Counted from the stretch's first letter, positions 36,954 to 47,693 are shown. The stretch is 64,000 bases of DNA from Coccinella septempunctata (GCF_907165205.1 NC_058190.1:9370001-9434000); one strand, 5' to 3'. Notes: generated by a model not told the origin, from the sequence alone. Made by a program: numbers and translations.

Positions 36954-38393
36954 GCAGTGTTGCCAACTCAATTTTCATCAAATTTGAATTAACCAAACAA
37001 ACGGTAACCTTGAAATATATATATCAATTGAAAAATTCACAAAACATTTTGCTCAAATGAGAAATTTATACAAGAAATAGGTACTTTTATCACGGTATTC
37101 TTGGTTGTCTCATCTGGCACAGTCACTACACTATTCATCATCATCGTTACTTAATATCTCAAATATTTCTGTAGTCTCATCTGACGAAGTCGCAGTTGAT
37201 GTTGAGGGTTGAACGTTGCTCAAAAGCTCAAGTTCTTCAAGTTCAACGCTTTTTGAAGTAAAAGAATAACTCCTGTTCGTTCCAATTAGTTGTAGCATTT
37301 CTGTCGGTATTTCAAAAGATACGCAATCTTTACCTTGTTTTTTTAATTGATCTCTCAGCAGGATTAAGGCATTGATAGTTTTCAACGACATTCTATTGCG
37401 TTGTTTTGTTTTTATTATATTCATAGAGCTGAATACTCATTACCACATTCAGCATTTGAATGTGGTAATGATAGAATAGTAATTGCCAGTTGAGAAATCA
37501 AAGAAAATGGATTATCTCCAGCAGCATTTTTGTACTGCAAAACCTCACTCCAAAATCTAACAGTATTAGTGGTATTATTCCACTTAATGAAGTTGATGTT
37601 TTGCCACTCTTGCAGCATACCGTCTATAAAGTCATTATCAAATCCTAATTCTTTCGCTACTTCACCAAGAGCGTCATTTTTATTCGCTTTCAATGTTTCA
37701 TCAACATTTAACATAGAAAATTTTCTAAGGATGGAGATATTATTAGGTAGTCTCTGTTGAATCTCTTTTATGAGTTTTAGAGTGAACTCAACACATCTCT
37801 TCCTCAAGTTATTTTTATTTTCTTTAGACATACTTGACTCGGACATTTTCTGCTCGAAAGAATATCCAAGATGAGGGTTTGCGTACATACATTCACTCGG
37901 AACTGGTGTTGTCAACAAATCAACAGTTGGAAATACCATATTTTTTCCGAGTGACTGCATCAGAAATACTAGAGTTTCTAATAATTTAGTTGGGTCGTTA
38001 TCTTCACCTTCGAATGCTTTCATAGCTAATTGTAATTCTTTCAATGTATATTTTAGGTAAATCATGTAGAGTTGATTTGAATCGTCACAGTACATTCTGT
38101 ACAGAAGGTCTGCTGTGTAGCAATTGTCCTGAACCATAGATATAGAAAAATGGAGCTTCAGTTCTTCCCACTGCTCCAGAATCCTTCGAACAGCAAGTTC
38201 GATTGAAAGCCAACGGTTTGCACATACTTTTAAAATTTTGAGGGGCTCGTTTCCGCAATTTATGGTCTCGTAAATCTTCTTATATTCATCTTGCCTTTTA
38301 GGAGAAATCGAAAACCAATTATAAGTTTCCCGTACAAGAAACTCGATATTTCTGGGCATTGTATTCACTGAGGTATGTGAAACTGCAAGTTGT
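36954..38393 (-). mobile_element. hAT transposon, 3' part
   Basis: The left end CAGTGTTGCCAACTC at 36954 has the form of a hAT terminal repeat and lies about 180 bp beyond the transposase stop. The other end is missing, because the coding region breaks at 38393 where the GTTGC-repeat element begins. No second TIR was found. Confidence 0.5.
37131..38393 (-). pseudogene. hAT transposase, C-terminal two thirds
   Basis: The frame from 38393 has RWLSIELAVRRILEQWEELK, a typical hAT segment of the RNase-H-like core, then an alpha-helical region and the dimerisation motif LPHSNAECG near 37450. A one-base frame change at about 37425 is needed to continue into MNIIKTKQRNRMS, the end of the dimerisation domain, and a Ser/Thr/Asp-rich tail. 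The N-terminus, with its BED finger and first catalytic Asp, is absent. The ORF that appears to extend upstream of 38393 reads through GTTGC repeats and is not transposase. Confidence 0.8.
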
Positions 38394-38750
38394 AAGGCTG
38401 GAAACGCACCGGATGCAACATTTTGTTTCGAGACGTTGCGGGATGTTGCAAGATGTTGCAAGCTCCGCATTTTCTTCAGAATCAAATGGGACGGCACGCA
38501 CCGCTTGCAACACGGGTTCGAAACGTTGCGAGACGTTGCGAGACGTTGCGAGATGTTGCGAGATGTTGCGAGGTGTTTCGCATCAAATTTAGTAGGTGTT
38601 CTACCGAAGGTTCGAACTGATCGAATGCAACATTTTGTTTCAAGATGTTGCAAGCTTCTCGTTCCCTTCAGAATGAAATGGGAAGAAAGTCACTGCTTGC
38701 AACGTTGCGAGACGTTTCGCAACAAAAAGGCGAAGCAGCCCTGCCGAAGA
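38394..38750. mobile_element. GTTGC-repeat MITE, copy 1
   Basis: The ends are related inverted repeats: AAGGCTGGAAACGCACC near the left and CAGGGCTGCTTCGCC read from the right, followed in both by TTTTGTT-GCGAGACG-type sequence. Inside is a tandem run of CGTTGCGAGA(C/T), about five units near 38520-38575. All frames yield odd Arg/Cys- or Ser/Asn-rich ORFs, none of them real genes. A second copy lies at 40412-40755. Confidence 0.6.
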
Positions 38751-38960
38751 GGTTGCAACATTCACCTTGCAACATACTAGAGGATTGATCTATTGATCGA
38801 AGTTCTGTTGTCCAGATGATGAGTAGAAATAATACAAACAATACTTTAGTCAATAGTTGATTTAGGTCACTCTTTACTTTTACATTATGAGGCATACTGT
38901 ATCTCATTGCGTCACCAATGCAAGAAAATTTATACCTGTACTATTCAGTGCAGTTAATGT

Positions 38961-39929
38961 TTTTATTTGTTTCTCATTTGTAAACGTCAGTTTCCAAAAA
39001 CACAATATTAATCGAGAAAGTTTATTTTATCAAGTCACTAACTTGTTAAACTGACAGTTAACTTGCAAAATTTTTACAAGTTAGTAGTATTATTTAAATT
39101 AGAAAATTTTGTTTTATCGTCATTATGTTGAAAATAATGGTACAATTGTTATTTCCAGTAACACTGTTGACTCAGAAACTGCTGAACTCGAGGACTGCAG
39201 AACATTTGTTCTCCTTACTACCAAATAATTTGCTAGACATTTCGATTTTTTTGTTGACCGAATCATCGATATAACTCATCGCAATTTCGGTGCTTTCTGT
39301 TCCAGGAGGCCGAAGATTTACATATTTTCTGTATAACATGCAGAAAATGTTATACAGAATACAGATGATGCAGCACTGCAGCCATCATCGGTTATGGTGA
39401 ATCTTCTTGTCGTTAAATTTTTCGTTTGCCGCAATGTCACAATAACGTATTTTCCCATATCTTCTACTTCATTCATGTTTAAGGAGAGAATTTCGTCACA
39501 TCGACAACATCCAAAAATCCCAAATATTGTTACAATTTTCGCCAGCAACCACTGGTCATCAGGAGCATGTGAAAGAAATTGTTCAGCCTCTTCTTTACTT
39601 AAAACCTTGGCATTTTTGGCGTATAACGCTCATTTTTTCGTTTCAGAAACGCTATTACCTTTTGAAATCTGCAAATGACAACTAAACGTCATATTTTTCA
39701 ATTAATTTTTTAAGGAAAACAAACCTGCGAACAGGGTCATTTTCTTTCATTCGCAAGCAGCTTTTCAGCATAGACCATTTTGCTTCATTTTCGCTTTCGC
39801 CAAAACAAATGTAAAGAAAAATAAACAGACATGTTCATAGCAACGCTTCCATAGCTTACGACATTTGCGACAAATTATTGAGATTTTTTTGGAATGTATC
39901 TAACCTTTACAAATGAGAAACAAATAAAA
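38961..39929 (-). mobile_element. Crypton-like tyrosine-recombinase element
   Basis: Bounded by a perfect 24 bp inverted repeat: TTTTATTTGTTTCTCATTTGTAAA at 38961-38984 and its complement at 39906-39929. It carries a decayed tyrosine recombinase on the minus strand. Cryptons normally lack inverted ends, so the repeat may mark an unusual subfamily or coincide with a recombination site. Confidence 0.55.
39125..39690 (-). pseudogene. Crypton-type tyrosine recombinase, internally deleted
   Basis: Upstream residues read AKVLSKEEAEQFLSHAPDDQ, then the box around the first catalytic Arg, IFGCCRCDEILSLNMNEVED, and VIVTLRQTKNLTTRRF. After about 39318 the frame is lost and resumes with ESTEIAMSYIDDSVNKK, which has the place of the catalytic Tyr near the C-terminus. 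The middle, with the His-x-x-Arg box, is missing, and a stop lies upstream near 39645. Tyrosine recombinases cut and rejoin DNA without a TSD. Assignment to Crypton (rather than DIRS) rests on the short gene and the C-terminal region. Confidence 0.65.
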
Positions 39930-40095
39930 TATAAAACAATACACGCAAGGTAACGGGTTCTTCTGGCTCAAGGAGGTAAAACTCTCTTACCTTGCTAGTA
40001 ATGTTATATACTATAGGACATTTCTCAATAGTCTTCATGACCTCCAAACTCTCGAAATAATAATAATAATGAATAATAATTATAATATGAATAAT

Positions 40096-40275
40096 AATAA
40101 TAATTCGTATCTTGCTTGCGAATTTTTTCTTTGATTAAACTCAAAAGATGGTCGAAAGTTTCGATGTTCATTCGGCAATAGTTATAAAATTTCTCTGGAT
40201 CATTCCTGAGCTCTCCAATGAATCCCAGTATGTTTCTTTTTTTGTTTAAAGGATGTATCCAAATCTACTTTTCAG
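40096..40275 (-). pseudogene. PIF/Harbinger transposase N-terminal fragment
   Basis: The minus strand reads WIHPLNKKRNILGFIGELRN, then PEKFYNYCRMNIETFDHLLS and IKEKIRKQDT. This is the conserved start of Harbinger transposases, ahead of the DDE core. The core is absent, so it is an isolated fragment. It lies between the two copies of the GTTGC MITE and is flanked on the left by AAT microsatellite DNA (40055-40105). Confidence 0.7.
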
Positions 40276-40411
40276 GTTCCAGTAATTGAAGAAATTGCCA
40301 TATAAGGATATTCGGGTCCATTTTCTATACGTATACAAATTAATTCACCTCGAAAAAACGAAAGTCGAAATACGTGTGATCCTGTCAAACTTCAGAAATA
40401 CACTAGGCCTA

Positions 40412-40755
40412 AGGCTGGAAACGCACCGGATGCAACGTTTTGTTGCGAGACGTTGCGGGATGTTGCAAGATGTTGCAAGCTCCGCATTTTCTTCAGAATC
40501 AAATGGGACGGCACGCACCGCTTGCAACACGGGTTCGAAACGTTGCAAGACGTTGCGAGATGTTGCGAGGTGTTTCGCATCTAATTTAGTAGGTGCTCCA
40601 CCGAAGGTTCGAAATGATCAAATGCAACATTTTGTTTCAAGATGTTGCAAGCTTCTCGTTCCCTTCAGAATGAAATGGGAAGAAAGTCACTGCTTGCAAC
40701 GTTGCGAGACTTTTCGCAACAAAAAGGCGAAGCAGCCCTGCCGAAGAGGTTGCAA
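40412..40755. mobile_element. GTTGC-repeat MITE, copy 2
   Basis: Nearly identical to 38394-38750 but with fewer internal 11 bp units. The similarity does not stop at the MITE end; it runs on through 41306, matching 38751-39270, so MITE plus Crypton-like 3' part were duplicated as one block or belong to one composite element. Confidence 0.6.
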
Positions 40756-40960
40756 CATTCACCTTGCAACATACTAGAGGATTGATCTATTGATCGAAGT
40801 TCTGTTGTCCAGATGATGAGTAGAAATAATACAAACTATACTTTAGTCAATAGTTGATTTACGTCACTTTTTGCTTTTACATTATGAGGCATACTGTATC
40901 TCATTGCGCCACCAATGCAAGAAAATTTATACCTGTACTATTCAGTGCAGTTAATGTTTT

Positions 40961-41306
40961 TATTTGTTCCTCATTTGTAAACGTCAGTTTCCAAAAACAC
41001 AATATTAATCAAGAAAGTTTATTTTATCAAATCACTAACTTGTAAAACTGACAGTTAATTTGCAAAATTTTTACAAGTTAGTAGTATTATTTACATTGGA
41101 AATTTTGTTTTACCGTCATATATGTTGAAAATCATGGTACAATTGTTATTTCCAGTAACACAGATTTTTGATGATGAAAGAGTTGATACTGATGATGATG
41201 AACCATCTGTTGACTCAGAAACTGCTGAACTCGAGGTCTGCAGAACATTTGTACTCTCCTTACTACCAAATAATTTGCTAGACATTTCGATTATTTTGTT
41301 GACCGA
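40961..41306 (-). mobile_element. Crypton-like element copy 2, cut by Gypsy-like element A
   Basis: Matches 38961-39270. It encodes the C-terminal end of the recombinase on the minus strand, with a longer Ser-rich stretch (STDGSSSSVSTLSSSK) than copy 1. It breaks at GTTGACCGA|TGTAATAATG: the same GTTGACCGA continues as ATCATCGAT in copy 1, so copy 1 shows the empty site for the insertion of element A. Confidence 0.7.
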
Positions 41307-41378
41307 TGTAATAATGCACCCCGTATCTTGATCAGTGGAAGAGCGGCTTTCCACTGGTCATGGGGTGATTATTTTTAT
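41307..41378 (-). mobile_element. LTR remnant of element A
   Basis: The first 72 bp match the left end of the LTR at 55892 (TGTAATAATGCACCCCGTAT, AGTGGAAGAGCGGCTTTCCACTG). After GGGGTGATTATTTTTAT the sequence jumps into the C-terminal part of the glycoprotein gene, so about 1.5 kb of LTR and the end of the gene were deleted. Confidence 0.85.
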
Positions 41379-41383
41379 TATCT

Positions 41384-42645
41384 GTCTGTATAATCCTGGT
41401 GACGGGCGCCATGAATTTTGACTGATTGTTAACCAAAAAAGGCAATTCGTTATAGCATTTCTCAGCTCGTCTCACTATTACTGTGCGAGGGACGCACCGC
41501 ATAATATACAGGACTTCACCTAACACTCTTCCTACGTATCCCCCATGTTCTTTCACTAGTTGACTCAACGGGTTCGGTACCAAAGGGGCCATGAGTAATC
41601 GGTTTCTCAGTATCTCTCGTTGCAAAAGACACCGCCTGTAGACTGTGTCCGTGTATAGTTGGTCCAATTTTCTAGTGTACGCCTGTTCCACGTATAAAAA
41701 TTTGCTATTTACGTATGCCATCAAGTCAGCGTTGTGAGGTAGGATGTTCATTTTGGGTCGGATTCGATCTCTTCGGGCCTCTTGCCAAACCAAAATTCTA
41801 GGATGTTCTGTTTGCCAAATCTCTATCTGACATGTTACCACCTTTTTGATTAATGTTACAGCAAATACTTTAGTACTATCTTCTATGACCAAAATCTGTT
41901 CGCTGGTGACCCGATTGGAAACTAGATCAGCTTGACCGTGGTAGAGCAAGCTCAGCGCCTCTTCACAAGTAGCCAATGGTTCGTTTTCCCAGGTTACTTC
42001 ACCTAAGGTAGTGTCAAAACAGTATCCCTTCAAATATGGGCACGTAACGCCCCCCAAAAGACTTATCTCGTTCTTATCTATTTTCACCCTAGCTTCATAG
42101 TCAGAGACCCTTATCTTCACTGACGCAGTTATAACGACGTCCTGCCATGTTTGCCCATTTTCTTGATATGTGGTTCCTTTACAAGTCCCGTCGGTCTTCA
42201 CCATGCCCCCTATTGTGATAGACGCCGATGTAGTCCCATTCATGTTTATTTCCCCTATCTCTTGGTGATACAGCTTCAGCGTTCGATACCGATGTACGGC
42301 CCGACATTCTTCCGCACCTAGTCTATATATATAGTTCGATACACCCCCAGCCACGATCGAACTATGGCTATGCATTCCGCAATGCGTAATTACCCGCGTT
42401 ATTTCGACACAGCAAGTCCACACGTGACGTAATTTTACCTCGTCCTTCTGTAACACTTGTACCTTGACCTGTTCATTTTTATATGCCGACTCCACCGTCG
42501 GACACTTCGCCACGTCCCGAATCGACACCACCGTTATTTCCGTGTTTTTGTCCGTACAGTCATACGCTATCAACGCCCGAGCCACTTGACTTTTCACGCA
42601 CACTACCCGAAAAAAGGCTATTCCATAAGCTAGGATCAGCTTCAT
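41384..42645 (-). pseudogene. chuvirus-like envelope glycoprotein gene of element A, 3' truncated
   Basis: Endogenous viral-type glycoprotein carried as an env gene downstream of integrase. The open frame begins with a hydrophobic segment that could be a signal peptide and has many cysteines. Its C-terminal third resembles glycoproteins of chuviruses (negative-strand RNA viruses of arthropods), such as the segment GRVLGEVLYIMRC followed by a Cys-x-x-ELP block. The last codons before the stop come from the LTR remnant, not from the gene, because of the deletion at 41378. No C-terminal membrane anchor is visible, so a full fusion protein is not encoded. In chuviruses the protein mediates entry. 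The family assignment is from recall of family features and needs a search. Confidence 0.6.
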
Positions 42646-43215
42646 CGTCGCTCAGTTGATTACCCCTGGATCGTGGTTCCTGTATAAAATTACATTAGTT
42701 TCCATACTATATCACATTCTCATTTCAACAAATCAGTGAACATAAAATAATTAGAAGAACATGCCACCCTAACTTACACCCTGTGTTCGTCCGTCGTATC
42801 GACGACCACCAGGCTTTTCTTTCCAAGCAAAAAAAAATTGTTACATTTTTTTTTTCTCACTCACCCTTGACATTACCCTACAATAATTCCGGGCCTATCG
42901 ACATTAAACTTCATTTTTCCCGTCTCAACCCTAAATCGGTATTCCCCCCGTTACTACTTACCGTTATATCTCTACAATTTATCATGTTGACCTTATATAT
43001 GTCATGCAACTAACTACTTATCATTTCTTTACACTACCCTGCTCTGCCCAAAATACATCTTCCTCCCCTCTTTCTTTCGGACTCATACTACCATACTAAT
43101 CACGTTTTCTAACTAATTCTCTCTCTCTCCGGGAGTTCCTCACTTCCTAGCATATAGCAACTACTCCCCCTAACGTCTACATCATTATCTTCTGCCCCCT
43201 CTTACCATCCACAAT
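42646..43215. other. non-coding leader between env and PIWI fragment in element A
   Basis: Pyrimidine-rich on the plus strand with no convincing gene. The stretch ending GGGAGTTCCTCACTTCCTAGCATATAGCAACT is shared with element B (about 59290-59335), marking it as element sequence. It may hold splice signals for env on the minus strand; none could be fixed. Confidence 0.5.
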
Positions 43216-43335
43216 TTGAGGTCTCTCTACTACCAATTCGCACTTGCCCCGAGTAACCGGAACAAAAAAAAACTAACAAATAACAACCCAGAAGGCAGAA
43301 AATGGAGAGACACCAGAAAACATGCAAAGTTACGT

Positions 43336-43500
43336 ACGATGGAACAAGGATTCCGTCGTTCGATCAGACAGTACGAGCAAAAGATAATGATGAACGTCGT
43401 TCTATACCTCAAAGTCATGCGAAAGGACAACTGCTACGATTTGCTTCTCGCCAGCAGCGAGAAGGGTAACAGGACAACAAGACCCATAGGATAGACGACG
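43336..43500 (+). pseudogene. PIWI-clade Argonaute fragment captured in element A, antisense, deleted
   Basis: The plus-strand frame reads SIRQYEQKIMMNVV and LKVMRKDNCYDLLLAS, the conserved linker ahead of the PAZ domain in PIWI proteins. It is the shorter of two copies: relative to element B it lacks about 220 bp upstream (the join falls at a TCGTT shared by both sides) and most of the PAZ part downstream. It lies between the integrase C-terminus (43745) and env (42645) of element A, on the opposite strand. It cannot make a working PIWI protein. Confidence 0.75.
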
Positions 43501-43529
43501 TCGATAATGAGATTCCCCCAAAAGTAAGC

Positions 43530-43740
43530 CAAATACATGGGACCCCTCAATATTGAGGAACCCCCCCTTTTGGAGAGGTAGCGAAAGAAAAAGGAGAGAA
43601 ACCGTAAAAAAAAATTGAGATGCCAAGCCATAGACCCCTAAAAAACGGACTCTATGGCTTACGACTCGGACCGTGGGGGCGTCACACCCCAGTGGTATCT
43701 AAACCACTCCGTGCGGGCGTATGCAAAACATTAAAACTTT
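43530..43740. other. conserved pol-env spacer of the A/B family
   Basis: Shared with 60120-60325 (GGGACCCCTCAATATTGAGGAACCCCCCC; AAGCCATAGACCCC; GACTCTATGGCTTACGACTCGGACCGTGGGGGCGTCACA). Contains short inverted stretches (CAATATTG, and CCATAGA against TCTATGG). It is non-coding and may hold RNA signals of the element. Confidence 0.6.
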
Positions 43741-43744
43741 CATC

Positions 43745-44312
43745 TTAATCATAAGACAACCGGTTGGGAGGGCGTCTGATCCTAGTAGATCTCCGTAAAA
43801 CCGGCGCTGGTTCCTCATGTTCAACCTCTTCATCCGTCCCCCCTATTTCCTCCTCAAAAATCATTTCTTCCTCGTCCGAATCCGGCCCCACCACCCTATT
43901 CCAACATGGAAGCATTAGGGGGCGAGCCCTTTCTGTTTCCTCTACCTCCTCTACGAGTTCCGTCTCGTCGGAGTCGCTATAAATTTCTCCCTGTCTCTTT
44001 AATGTCCGTTCTCTTATCCCCTCCGATATCCTATTAATATAGGGTTTTAACCTATTTACATGAACAGTTTGTTCATCTCTTCCCTTACATTTCCGTACTT
44101 TACAAGTAACGGGGCCTATTTTTTCGGTTATTCTATATGGACCGATCCAACTCTTTACCAATTTTTGTGATAACCCCCTTTTTGAACTCTTATCCCTTAC
44201 ATATACCGTGTCTCCTACTTCGAACTGCGGATCCGACGTCCGTTCGTTGAACTTGTTCACTCTTGTCGTCTTAGCTTCTTCCGTGTTTTCAAATACCTCC
44301 GTATAAACCCTT
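43745..44312 (-). pseudogene. Gypsy-like integrase C-terminal region, element A
   Basis: Contains the C-terminal integrase fold with FEVGDTVYVRDKSSKRG, KLVKSWIGPYRITEKIGPVT and VHVNRLKPYI, followed by a long acidic region and the tail LRRSTRIRRPPNRLSYD. This is the usual end of a Gypsy pol. It continues upstream in the fragment at 55132-55891, from which it is separated by the BEL element inserted at the CCCTT duplication (44308-44312). The matching end in element B is cut at 60438. Confidence 0.9.
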
Positions 44313-44832
44313 TGTTTTGGCGAATTACAATGGACTGTATAGTTTTTAATAAATAATGTGGAAATTGCTGAGAATTCAACTCACCAAAAACCAAATCCTT
44401 GCTAGCGTATGTTACCCTTCGTGAATCACTGGATAAAGGTTGGGTTGTAGGATAGAAAGGAGCGAAGGGCTTCACCAAGCACCCTTTCCTCTATTTCGTT
44501 TCTTGTCTTCCACACAAAAAAACAGGAGACACTAGCAGCACTAACTACTATTGCGAGCAAATCTATAGTGAATAGCGGGTGAAACTAAAGTTTTGATATA
44601 GCGGGTGTTTCTATTCTAATATTCGCGGTAATTTCTATGAATTTAGCAGAATTTCAAGAGCGGGTGAAAAACTATAATAATCTAAACTATAATAATAAAA
44701 CAGCGATATCCTCAACTCAGAACAATCGAGACAATACTGAATTCACACGCGATCTTTTGGATACGATATCGACAGATGTTCCCCTTATGTTTTCACGCAA
44801 AGAAAATCAAGAAAATAATAAATGCGTAAACA
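44313..44832 (-). repeat. BEL 3' LTR
   Basis: Reads TGTTTACGCATTTATT to GCCAAAACA on the minus strand. Differs from the 5' LTR by a handful of substitutions (for example GCGTAAACA here, GCGGAAACA there; CCCCTTATG here, CGCCTTATG there). The terminal TG..CA and equal length support intact ends. Confidence 0.95.
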
Positions 44833-44850
44833 TCCTCCCTCACCATTGGG
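44833..44850 (-). promoter_or_regulatory. BEL polypurine tract
   Basis: On the minus strand, GGTGAGGGAGGA directly precedes the 3' LTR, the position that primes plus-strand DNA synthesis. Confidence 0.6.
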
Positions 44851-44936
44851 GAATGGTACTCATTCTCCAATTATTAATGATTACCTAACGTATTAAAACT
44901 AAGATAAAATTACAAAAAAAATGAAAAGCGGTGCGT

Positions 44937-47693
44937 TCATTGTGTCGGCAAAGGACACAATTTGGTAACTGGCCTTTGATATGTTCCATGTTTCGTTCTG
45001 ACAGAGGCGGCTCTAACAATACCGTCTTTTCCTGGAAAAACCTCAACTATGATACCTAAAGGCCATTGAAGGACAGGAGTATTTTCATTCATGAGAACAA
45101 CTATTGTTCCGAGTGTGAGGGGACTTGAATTTTTTGTCCACTTCGTGCGTACCTGAAGTTGGCTCAAATACTCGTTCTTCCAACGCCTCCAGTACGACTG
45201 AACTATTTGATCCAATAGTTGCTTTCTATTTAATCTATTCAAAGAGATATCTGAGACGTCAATTGATGGTAAGCACTGTAGCGTATTTAAAGTAAAATGA
45301 GCGGGCGTGAGCATTTCAGGATCAGATGGATCACTACTAATATACCCACATAAAGGGCGACTATTCAAAAGTGCTTCTATTTGGGCCAAAACAGTAGCGA
45401 ATTCCTCATAACAAAGAATTTGATGTCCTATTGCCTTAAAAAAATGGGTTTTCATCGATTTGACATTAATCTCCCATAAACCACCCATATGAGGCGCTAA
45501 TGGAACATTAAACTTCCAACTAATCTGATTCTCAATAAGAATGTTTTTGAGAGAATTTGTGTAATCGCTTGAGGCGATGAATTTCTTCAAGGAATCTAAG
45601 TGGCGTTTTGCTCCTACAAAATTCGTTCCTCTATCGGAATAAAGGGTCTGAATTGGGCCTCTTCTACTCAAAAATCTTTTGAGGCAATCTAAAAATGTGT
45701 CAGTAGATAAATCTGACGCAAGTTCTAAATGTAAAGCTTTGGTAGCCAAACAGACAAATAAACAAACATAAGCCTTTTGCGTTTTTACTCCTCTATGTCG
45801 AGTCAATGTAATTGAAAAAGGACCTGCATAATTAACCCCGGTATCTATAAATGGTTTTTGCGGAATATTTACTCGGTAAGGAGGTAAATTTCCCATCAAT
45901 GGATAGGAAGCTTTAGGTTTGAATCTGAAACATATATTGCAAGCTCTGACTCTCTGACGAATCATAGTACGAGCGGAAATGATCCAATATTTTGTCCTTA
46001 TCAAAGAATGCAGTAAATGTGAACCAGTATGGAAATTTTTCCTATGATAATTATCTATCAAAATTTTCACGAAATGTTCGTTTTTTGGAAGAAGATAAGG
46101 ATGTCTATGATTGTAACCTATTTCTGCATTTGAGATTCGGCCTCCTACACGAATAATTTTATCTTTATCCAGGAATGGAGACAAATTCCTAAAATTTGAG
46201 GGAATTATTCCTCCTTTTTTCAAACACAACAAAAGATCCGCAAACCGTATTTTCTGTAGTATTTTGATGAAATATTTTTCTGCTTCATCTAGATCAGAAA
46301 TATCGATCTCTTTCCGATAGGGTAACAATTTGGTGAATCGTAATACGAAAACCATAGTGTTACATAACCTTCGGAATGATGAAAATTTGTAAATAAGAGA
46401 ATAGAAAATATTCTCTGAAGTTTCAACTATAGAAACGAAAGTGAGTTTCTGTTTTTCAGGCAGATCATTAGGCAACTCTAAATTTTTAATACCTACTAAA
46501 GGCCACTTTTCAATGTCTTCCTTTAACCATTTCGGACCTGAGAGCCAAACCTCCTTATTTTCTATGAATTCGCGGGGATACATTCCTCTTGAAATAATAT
46601 CAGCCACATTTTCACGGCCCTGAACGAAAAACCAATTTCCTCTAGAAATGTTGGTTTGGATTAATGATACGCGATTAGCCACAAATGTTTGCCATCTATG
46701 AGGTGAACTCGAAATCCAAGCTAATGCGATCTGCGAATCACTGCAGGCATATATTCTTTCAACTTTACCTCTGGCGCGATATACGGATTCTACATACTTC
46801 ATTAATTTGGACAACAACAAAGCAGCGCAAAGTTCCAGTCTTGGAATTGATATTACTTTTAAAGGAGCTACTTTTGATTTAGAATAAATTAAATTTACAT
46901 AAACTTGTTGACCAACAACTATGCGTGAGTAAATGGCAGCACCGTATGAACCACTGCATGCGTCTGCGAAACCAATCAATGAAATGCAAATGTTATTGTT
47001 TGCTCCTAACCATCTAGGAATAGAAATATTTTTTAAAAGCGGAATTTCTGTTTCAAATTTTCTCCATCTATCTATTAAATTACTTGGAAGATTGGAATCC
47101 CAATCCACTTTCAAAGCCCACAATTGCCGAATAAATAACTTGGCATATAAAATAACCGGACCCAAAATGCCCAGTGGATCGAAAATTCTACTTATTTTTG
47201 AAAGAATTACACGTTTGCTGAGTATCTTTTCTTCAACCAAAAAGTTTTTTATACTAAAAGACAATGAATCCGCCTCCGAATCCCACCGAATACCCAATAC
47301 TTTCACCATTTCACTCTCATCGTTGAACTGAAAAATCGAAGAACGTTGTTCTATAGGAATATTCGATAATAATTCCTCCGAATTAGTATGCCACTTTGTA
47401 ATTTGGAAACCTCCTGACCTAAACATATCAGTAAGTTCAGAAAACAAGAGTTTTGCATCATCTATATTATCCACACTAGTGGCTAAATCATCCACATACA
47501 AATCTCTGGAAGCTATCTTTGAAGCGAGTGGAAATTTTTGTGATTCATCGGAAGCTAACTGTTGAACTACTCGCAAAGCTAAAAACGGCGAGGCCTTCAC
47601 GCCGAAGGCAACTGTAGTCAATTCATAGATGTCAACTGATTCTTCGGGTGAAAAAGCGCCACAATATCCTTTGAAATCGGTGATGGTCCTCAA
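44937..47693 (-). pseudogene. BEL/Pao pol: RT C-terminal part, RNase H, integrase
   Basis: The 918-residue frame has VAFGVKASPFLALRVVQQLA and the catalytic motif DLYVDDLATS of BEL reverse transcriptase near its start. A Pao-type RNase H region follows (FADACSGSYGAAIY; ACSDSQIALAW). The integrase has an HHCC finger (FHTGSHLLHSLI ... RACNICFRFK) and a DDE core (DTGVNYAGPFSI; LYSDRGTNFVGA; MGGLWEINVK). It ends CPLPTQ just before the 3' LTR. This long frame is intact, but a frameshift at 47651-47655 separates it from the RT fingers. Confidence 0.95.

Noticed and set aside
38359..38780. Arg/Cys-rich protein on the plus strand and Ser/Asn-rich protein on the minus strand
   Set aside because: Both come from translating the GTTGCGAGAC repeats of a MITE; the same happens in the copy at 40286-40777.
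41384..42645. Classical errantivirus (baculovirus F-like) envelope
   Set aside because: I saw no F-type cleavage and fusion-peptide layout, and the conserved C-terminal blocks resemble chuvirus glycoproteins instead. A search should decide.
43764..43982. Ser-rich plus-strand ORF
   Set aside because: It is the antisense shadow of the acidic tail of the element A integrase.
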